Positions 57,881 to 64,000 of a stretch of DNA of 64,000 nt are shown in pieces. The notes under the pieces were generated by a model, which did no database searches, was not told where the DNA came from, and was given only the letters and a program-made list of their open reading frames with translations. Position numbers and translations under genes: made by a program. Source of the DNA: Mauremys mutica (Eukaryota > Chordata > Testudines > Geoemydidae); contig NC_059082.1 in NCBI RefSeq assembly GCF_020497125.1, forward strand, positions 59,970,948-60,034,947. The letters run 5' to 3'. How positions within the stretch are numbered: the stretch's first letter is position 1; every line of letters begins with the position of its first letter.

Positions 57881-60627
57881 AGTAGGTGTCTAGAACTTGT
57901 GCAAACACTATATCTGATCCCATCCAGGCCTCCACTAAGGCCTGAAGGCCCAACTGAAAAGAGGCAAATGCTGTCCAATCCCTAGTTCAGACATCCCATG
58001 GATGTATTGTGTTCATGTGCCCCAGTTCCCCTTCATAGCTGTAGTTCAGCCTCACTATATTAGGTGTGTAGCCTCTCTGGGTTTCCAAATCTTATACAAG
58101 ACTTTGGAGACAAATCTCACTTCACTTTATTTACCCACTTTTCAGGTAAATCCTGCCTTTTCTCTTGGGAGGAATGGAGAAAGCAGAGTGAGGCCAGCCA
58201 TTAATGACTGGTATGGATGGAAGGATGACTAAGGGCACAATATGTGCTCTGCATCACAACTTGCTGCTGCTTCCAACATGACTAGTTAGGGCTCATACTT
58301 AGCTTGGGAGGCCCATAAGAGCATATGGGTTGGCCATGTTTGCTAGCCACTATAGCACATCCTTCTTGGGCTATTGTATTCCGATGGCACTGTTAGCCAA
58401 GACTCTTATCTCCCCACTGTGGTACTCAAGAAAGGACATAATTTTCCTAGTGCTATCTGCAGCTAGGCAATATTACTATTGATAGATAGATAGGTTCCCT
58501 CATTCTCTTTTCCTAAATCTGCATAACACAGACCAGGATTTTGCCTTTATTTTGCAAAGGCAACATGCCATACCAAACATCCAATGCTCAATGTTGCAGA
58601 TTTCAAAACAAAAAAAGTAGTGCCTTGTTAATAAAGTTGCTTGTCAATTGCAAACACTGAGTGATTTTTGTGGTTTCTGGTTAATCAGAGTACTTCCTTG
58701 TGAAAACCAAATTTTTACTACATTGTGATTTATTAGCAAGTTAGTTTTTCTTTACATTATTAGACTAGCTTCAAAACCTGAAGAAAACGGAATTAGCACA
58801 TATAATTCTACTCTTCCCCCCCACACTCAGTTACAATAGCAACCTGAATCCCTGAAAAGTTTTTTTTCCCCTCTTAACAAACCTGTAACTACTTCAGCAA
58901 GTCAGAGACTCCAACTCATGAATATCTTTGAAGTTACTTTTCAGATCCTTGATTGGACTCGGGAGACATATCTGTATATCTCATTGGATTAGAGTTGCTG
59001 GTTTGTATCATGACCTTGTAAAATTGGTACTGAAAGCAGCAAAGATGAACATCAAACTATTTTAACTTATGGCATGTTTTTTTTTCCAGACATAATCAAC
59101 ACTTCAATCATTTTCATACTCAAAAAGGAGAACTTCTGGGTCATAATGTACTTTAAGAAACTCAGAAATCATTAACTTATAGATATTAGATATTAAAATG
59201 GCAATATTACTTTAACTCTTTTCAGTTTTATGCATTGTTATTGTAGTAGTACCTGTGTTCTTTGCTACAATACATCACTCATGAAAAAATGAACACAACA
59301 CAGACTTTGATGTCATGTAATGAGGAAATTCTATAGCATGAAAAAGGAAAATTTTATACACTGCTCACATGGTTGGATTTGAAAATTAGAAGTTGTTTTG
59401 GATCCATTGATCCATGTAGCTGGACTGTAGTTGAGAAAGAGGTGTGGAAGCTGAAAAATAGATGCAGAAACAATAAGTGAGAAAAATTCAAAACATTTTT
59501 ATACAGGTTTGGTGTGAGTGAAAGTTGCTTGGGGGAATTGAGTTTACATGACCAGCGCATGCCTCATGCATTAAACACCTAGGAATAAATTATCGTAAGT
59601 ATGGATTTTCCCCCCCACTGTTGCTCTTTTTGATCAATGATTCTAATGTACATTTTGGTTTTGTCCAGGGCCACCATATCAAATCGGTGGATCCAGATCA
59701 GGACTCCCACAAAATTTGAGGTACTGGCTAGTTCTGTTGTTTAAATTTGAAGCCAAAATCAATGTTCAATGTTCTGAACTAGGATTTTGATTCAGGTCTG
59801 TCTCTATTATTGAAGCAGTGATTCTTAAATGTGACTTGCAAAGTGGAGAAAAAATACTTTTTTGTTGCTTTATGATGCCTAAAGAAGTCCAGGGGGATCC
59901 TTTACACTTTTTAAAGATCTCTTTACCTTCCTGTTTTGTTTTTTACATTAGAAATTCAGGTCCTCTTACCCTTCAAAACCCTGTTGTAGCTAAAGAACAG
60001 GTTGATTTATGACACCCAAATAGTAAGGAAGTGAAACCTGGTTAACAGGGAGGGACAAATATTTCATATTAAGAATGTTTGTTTAAAACTCTTTATTTGA
60101 TTTTTATTAACAACTTCATAATTTAAACGATATAGAAACACTTCGGAGGGAGAATGTCTTGTTTAGACTTCAGCAGGCCTGCCTCTTCAGTTAAGGCCTA
60201 AGAAATCTGAGTCCACATTTCTGAGCCCTTCAACAGGTTCTGCAAGCAACAAAACCAGAAAAGAGAATAGGACACTCTTGACGTTTGTCAGGTAATGCAG
60301 AAAATATATCATTTGAAAAGATTTTTCAGACCTTCATTATACATCAAAAAGAAGAAAAAACAGACACAAGCCATTTTGTTCACCTATTCAGCTCACCTTG
60401 AAAGCAACTGAATGAAAAATTAAAAGGAAGTGCATTTAGCCCTTTTCTTGACCAGTCCAGGAGGCTGGAAGAAGGAAAGGGGAAAAACAAAACAAAACCC
60501 ACCACTCTTTACTTGAAATGGGTTTTTTAGCTTGCTTGACCAAGCACATGGCTTAGCTTTTGAAATTCATTGAAAGCATTGAGATGTAGTATAATCAGTC
60601 TCCTGACTTCGTTGGCGTTTTCACATA
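57881..60627. other. AT-rich unique stretch
   Basis: No gene recognised; holds a short (GATA)n at about 58480-58492. Confidence 0.4.
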
Positions 60628-61195
60628 CATCAGGGCTGGATATAGCATCGTAGGACTTACAGGGACTTCGAGAGGTAACCTAGTCCAGTCCCCTGCACTC
60701 ATGGCAGGACTAAGTATTATCTAGTCTATCTCTGACAGGTGTTTGACTAATCTGCTCTTAAAAATTTCCAATGATGGAGATTCCACAACCTCCCTAGGCA
60801 ATTTATTCCAGTGCTTAAGCACCATGATTGGAAGTTTTTCCCAATGTCCAACCTAATCCACCCTTGCTGCAGTTTAAGCCCATTTCTCCCTCCTCCGTAT
60901 AACAACCTTTTATGTACTTGAAAACTGTTATGCCACCTTTCAGTCATCTCTTCTCCAGACTAAACAAACCCATTTTTTTCAATCTTCCCTCATAAGTTAT
61001 CTTTTTTAGACTTTGAATCATTTTTGTTGTCCTCCTTTGGACTTTGTCCAGTTTGTCCATATCTTTCCTGAAATGTGGCTCCCAGAACTGAACACAGGGC
61101 TCCCGTTGATGCCTAATCAGCACAGAGCAGAAGAATTAGTTCTCGTGTCTTACTTACAACACTCCTGCTAATATGACATATGACACTTAGCATGA
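60628..61195 (-). pseudogene. antisense CR1 LINE 3' end
   Basis: The minus strand gives the C-terminal CR1 ORF2 text in broken frames (one frame, 60747-60947, includes NGLKLQQGWIRLDIGKNF). On the plus strand it shows GGAGATTCCACAACCTCCCT, ATCTCTTCTCCAGACTAAAC and TTGTTGTCCTCCTTTGGACT, the familiar reverse complement of CR1. The 3' tail is at the left end near 60628. 5' truncated. Confidence 0.85.
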
Positions 61196-62147
61196 AATGA
61201 ACCTGCAGAAAGCTCCATGAACAATTTAAGCCCTGTACCAAAGGGAAAATTCACCCCTCTGGTGGTTGCTAGTACAAGGCCAGTGTGTTGCTTACATCTC
61301 ACTTAAGCTCTGTCATGAGGGCTTCACTGTGCACTGGGCCTTGCTATGCAATGTCATGGATATAGAACCCATGTTATTAATTGTATAATGGTAAATTTCA
61401 CTCTGAAGAGCCAGATCCTGCAAACATTTACCAAGTGGAATAGTTTTTCCTACTGTCAGTAGTCCCATTGACTTCCGTGGGGTTACTCATGATAGTAGAC
61501 ATTATACCAAGTAAAATAGTGTTTCCAAGATCTCGCCAATAGATATTATAAACTCGTACAAATAGATGCATTTCACAGAAATTGGAATAAATACACTAGT
61601 GAAATTAAGTATTTTTTTGAATACGAAGTATCATTAAAAGGTTATTAGTGTGAAACTTTTAGAACGTATTGATCTAGATTTTTGCAGGATGCATAAAATA
61701 GAAGCAATAAAAAAGATGTCTGTATGGTACAACCCTCTTAATTGTGAAGGACACAGCAGTAGACATCATATTGTCTTGATTAATAACTGTTCTTGGCCCA
61801 ATCATGCAAATAGGTACAGGTGTAGTCCCACTAATCAGTCGAGTAAAGCTACATGCATGCTGAATTATTTGCTGCTGGGGACCCTTGCGATGAAATAAAA
61901 TATTGCACATACTAAGTATACTAAAGCAATAATGGGTTTAACTTCATTTTGGCCAAGATTTCAAAGGTGAGTAGTGATTCTGAGTTGCCTCCATGGGAAA
62001 GGTGGCAGTAAAGCAGCAGTTTTTATGCAATTTGAAAGCCAGGGTGGGGTGGAATAAAAGGGGGAGTTCATAGATGCAAGCCTTGAGACTGAGTTCTAGT
62101 CCAGTCTTTCCCGCTGACTGCTGTTTATATATCTGGGACTTTCACAA
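61196..62147. other. unique sequence with an old repeat scrap
   Basis: The stretch 61405-61500 (CAGATCCTGCAAACATTTAC ... CATTGACTTCCGTGGGGTTA) is a remnant of the old palindromic repeat. Overlapping 78- and 82-codon frames near 61.7 kb are unsupported. Confidence 0.4.
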
Positions 62148-62477
62148 CTTTATTACAGGGGTAGGCAACCTATGGCATGTGAGCCAAAGGCGGCACGCGA
62201 GCTGATTTTCAGTGGCACTCACACTGCCTGGGTCCTGGCCACCGATCCGAGAGCTCTGCATTTTCATTAATTTTAAATGAAATTTCTTAAACATTTTAAA
62301 AACCTCATTTACTTTACATACAACAATAGTTTAGTTTAGTTGTATATTATAGACTTCTAGAAAGAGACCTTCTAAAAACGTTAAGATGTATTACTGGCAC
62401 GCGAAACCTTACATTAGAGTGAATAAATGAAGACTCGGCACACCACTTCTGAAAGGTTGCTGACCCCTGCTTTATTA
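62148..62477. mobile_element. hAT non-autonomous element, 314 bp, perfect 8-bp TSD
   Basis: The body 62156-62469 starts CAGGGGTAGGCAACCTATGG and, from the other end, CAGGGGTCAGCAACCTTTCA. The octamer CTTTATTA flanks it exactly on both sides (62148-62155, 62470-62477). Non-coding. Confidence 0.9.
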
Positions 62478-62527
62478 TGAACCAAAGTTTCATACCTTGC
62501 ATAGTAACTTCTACAATTTCACAAACA
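62478..62527. other. short spacer
   Basis: Nothing recognised. Confidence 0.3.
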
Positions 62528-62614
62528 AGTGACAGGTTTCAGAGCAGCAGTTGTATTAGTCTGTATCCGCAAAAAGAACAGGAGTACTTGTGGCACCTTG
62601 GAGACTAACACATT

Positions 62615-62660
62615 TATTTGAGCATAAGCTTTCGTGGGCTGCAGCCCACTTCTTCGGATG
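62615..62660 (-). ncRNA. hammerhead-ribozyme-like fold, minus strand
   Basis: Read on the minus strand: box CCGAAGA (62657-62651), stem II GTGGGC/GCCCAC with loop TGCA, GAAA (62633-62630), stem III AGC/GCT with loop TTAT, then C at 62620 as the cleavage base. Only U4 of the CUGANGA box differs (C instead). Confidence 0.6.
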
Positions 62661-62924
62661 CATAGAATGGAACATATATTGAGGATATATATATACACAT
62701 ACAGAGAGCATGAAAAGGTGGGAGTTGTCTTACAAACTCTGAGAGGCCAATTAAATAAGAGTATTCTCACACTTCTTATCAAACTGTCTGTACTGGGCTA
62801 TCTTGATTATCACTTCAAAAGTTTTTTTCTCTTAATTGGCCTCTCAGAGTTGGTAAGACAACTCCCACCTTTTCATGCTCTCTGTATGTGTATATATATA
62901 TCCTCAATATATGTTCCATTCTAT

Positions 62925-62970
62925 GCATCCGAAGAAGTGGGCTGTAGCCCATGAAAGCTTATGCTCAAAT
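62925..62970 (+). ncRNA. hammerhead-ribozyme-like fold, plus strand
   Basis: Box CCGAAGA (62929-62935), stem II GTGGGC/GCCCAT with loop TGTA (closing G-U pair), GAAA (62953-62956), stem III AGC/GCT, C at 62966. The U4 change is the same as in the left arm. Confidence 0.55.
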
Positions 62971-63172
62971 AAATTTGTTAGGGCTTGGCTACACTTACAA
63001 GTTGCAGCGCTGGGAGTTACAGCGCTGGTCATGCAGCTGTGGAAGGGCCAGCGCTGGAGTGTGGCCACACTGACAGCTACCAGCGCTGCAGTGTGGCCAC
63101 ACTTGCAGCACTTTCCAGCGCTGTATTGAGAGGTGCATTGTGGGCAGCTATCCCACAGAGCACCTCGTCCCG

Positions 63173-63309
63173 TTTTGGCGCCGTTTTGGCGCTGAGTATT
63201 GTGGGAAGGGGAAGGAAGTGTGCGGGTCATTCCGCTTCCTGTTTGCCAGCGCCCCGTGGTGCATCGCTTCACATCCCAGCATTCACTCTTTCCAGCAGCG
63301 TTTGGCGCC
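63173..63309 (+). promoter_or_regulatory. three E2F-like sites upstream of the transposase
   Basis: TTTTGGCGCC (63173-63182), TTTTGGCGC (63184-63192) and TTTGGCGCC (63301-63309) match the E2F consensus TTTSGCGC. They lie 52-190 bp before the chosen ATG. Confidence 0.4.
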
Positions 63310-63361
63310 ATTGTGAGTGTCTTTCTGTTACTCTCTGTGTGAATCGCGATTTCTGTGGCAA

Positions 63362-64000
63362 ATGGAGCCCGATCTGCTGAGGACTCTGCTGATGAGTGTC
63401 ACCAGCACAACACGTTTGGCAGTCCAGCTATTCCTTCAGCTCCAAAGTGACAGTGAGGATTCCGACGATGATATCAATATGGATTTGCCTGCCGCGTGTG
63501 ACACTAAAGTGCTTGCGGCATTTACGGAAATGCTCAGCACCGTTGAACGCCGCTTTTGGGCTCGGGAAACAAGCACTGAGTGGTGGGATCACATCGTCAT
63601 GGAAGTCTGGGATGATGAGCAGTGGCTGCAGAACTTTCGTATGAGAAAAGCCACTTTCATGGGACTGTGTGCTGAGCTCGCCCCCACTCTGCGGCGCAAG
63701 GACACAAGATTGAGAGCTGCCCTGACGGTGGAAAAGCGAGTGGCTATTGCAATCTGGAAGCTGGCAACTCCAGACAGCTACCGGTCGGTCGGGAACCAGT
63801 TTGGTGTGGGAAAGTCGACCGTGGGAATCGTTTTGATGCAAGTTTGCAAGGCAATTAATCGCATCCTGCTAAGAAAGACCGTGACTCTGGGGAGCGTGCA
63901 GGACATTGTGGATGGCTTTGCACACATGGGTTTCCCTAACTGTGGAGGGGCGATAGATGGGACGCATATTCCTATTCTGGCCCCCCCCCACCTGGCATCA
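63362..64000 (+). CDS. PIF/Harbinger transposase (HARBI1-like), partial, open to window end
   Basis: A DDE-type transposase of the PIF/Harbinger superfamily, expected to act in the nucleus on the element's own ends with a Myb/SANT-like partner. The start chosen is ATG 63362 (MEPDLLRTLLMSV...), the first ATG in a frame that stays open for 213 codons with no stop. An acidic patch SDSEDSDDD sits near residues 29-37. WWDHIVMEVWDDEQWLQNFR follows near 80-100, then LTVEKRVAIAIWKLATPDSY at about 121-140 and a helix-turn-helix-like YRSVGNQFGVGKSTVGIVL at about 140-158. The first catalytic Asp is in GGAIDGTHIPIL (Asp199). The second Asp, the Glu and the C-terminal end are outside the window. It is the only transposase here without visible damage. 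Confidence 0.85.
   Translation, partial: MEPDLLRTLLMSVTSTTRLAVQLFLQLQSDSEDSDDDINMDLPAACDTKVLAAFTEMLSTVERRFWARETSTEWWDHIVMEVWDDEQWLQNFRMRKATFMGLCAELAPTLRRKDTRLRAALTVEKRVAIAIWKLATPDSYRSVGNQFGVGKSTVGIVLMQVCKAINRILLRKTVTLGSVQDIVDGFAHMGFPNCGGAIDGTHIPILAPPHLAS

Larger units (their letters stand above)
62528..62980. mobile_element. Penelope-like inverted terminal pair
   Basis: The left part (62528-62754) is in minus orientation and the right part (62832-62980) in plus orientation. The arms 62611-62754 and about 62832-62975 are nearly complementary around a 77-bp centre. Text includes AACAGGAGTACTTGTGGCAC, GGTGGGAGTTGTCTTACAAA and its inverse. Head-to-head terminal repeats are a known arrangement for Penelope-like elements; the class is inferred. 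No coding region is left. The right copy is cut by the Harbinger at 62981. Confidence 0.6.
62981..64000 (+). mobile_element. PIF/Harbinger transposon, left end, runs off the window
   Basis: Starts GGGCTTGGCTACACTTAC directly after TTA (62978-62980), which is the expected 3-bp target. It interrupts the Penelope-like sequence TTTGTTAG at that triplet. The subterminal region is CpG-rich with five CAGCGCTG palindromes, then three TTTGGCGC sites, then the transposase gene. The other end lies beyond 64000. Confidence 0.85.

Noticed and set aside
62984..63130. CpG-rich region as a host CpG island promoter
   Set aside because: The CpGs belong to the Harbinger subterminal palindromes and the element starts exactly at the TTA; no host exon follows.
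63428..63841. 137-codon minus-strand ORF
   Set aside because: It is the shadow of the Harbinger transposase frame on the plus strand.

Overview
This is a vertebrate, non-coding, transposon-dense window, most probably from a turtle. The evidence is the repeat mix: CR1 LINEs with the ATTCTATG-type tail, MIR-type SINEs, Penelope-like fragments, PIF/Harbinger and hAT elements with many short derivatives, and gypsy/ERV-like LTRs. The species assignment is an inference from repeat families recognised by eye. I found no exon of a host gene. The window reads as intergenic DNA or a very large intron, with AT-rich unique sequence between repeats. 

Layout. 1-5 kb: a hAT MITE, a solo LTR and a decayed 2.2-kb CR1. 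5-19 kb: mostly unique AT-rich sequence with old MIR copies, a structured LTR-like block near 9.2 kb, a 74-bp Penelope-like insertion with 13-bp target duplications (12.7 kb) and a fold-back repeat (17.9 kb). 18.5-27 kb: an unclassified dispersed repeat (copy A), a GC-rich LTR on the minus strand, a Harbinger MITE, a MIR split by a second fold-back repeat, and an LTR fragment fused to a CR1 3' end that carries the longest ORF (227 codons). 29-41 kb: a CR1 end, a fold-back SINE split by a hAT MITE, and a nest in which one antisense CR1 is cut by a sense CR1 and by a 2.2-kb hAT element, which itself holds a GC-rich repeat with a perfect 24-bp hairpin. 41-47 kb: repeat copy B, a LINE with an inverted 5' part, and a dead Harbinger transposase split by a Harbinger-like MITE. 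48.6 kb: a Penelope-like fragment with a hammerhead-ribozyme-like fold. 

50.6-55.5 kb: a 4.85-kb Harbinger element that cuts repeat copy C. It carries two converging genes: a spliced Myb/SANT-like accessory protein gene (plus strand) and an internally deleted transposase (minus strand). A further antisense ORF lies in the intron of the first. 57-62.5 kb: a third fold-back repeat, an antisense CR1 end and a 314-bp hAT element with perfect 8-bp duplications. 62.5-64 kb: a Penelope-like inverted repeat with two hammerhead-like folds, interrupted at a TTA by a second Harbinger element. Its transposase frame is open for 213 codons to the window end and is the only apparently intact coding sequence in the window. 

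The genes do not form a pathway. They are layers of transposition. Insertion order can be read from who interrupts whom, and the Harbinger element at the right edge looks youngest.
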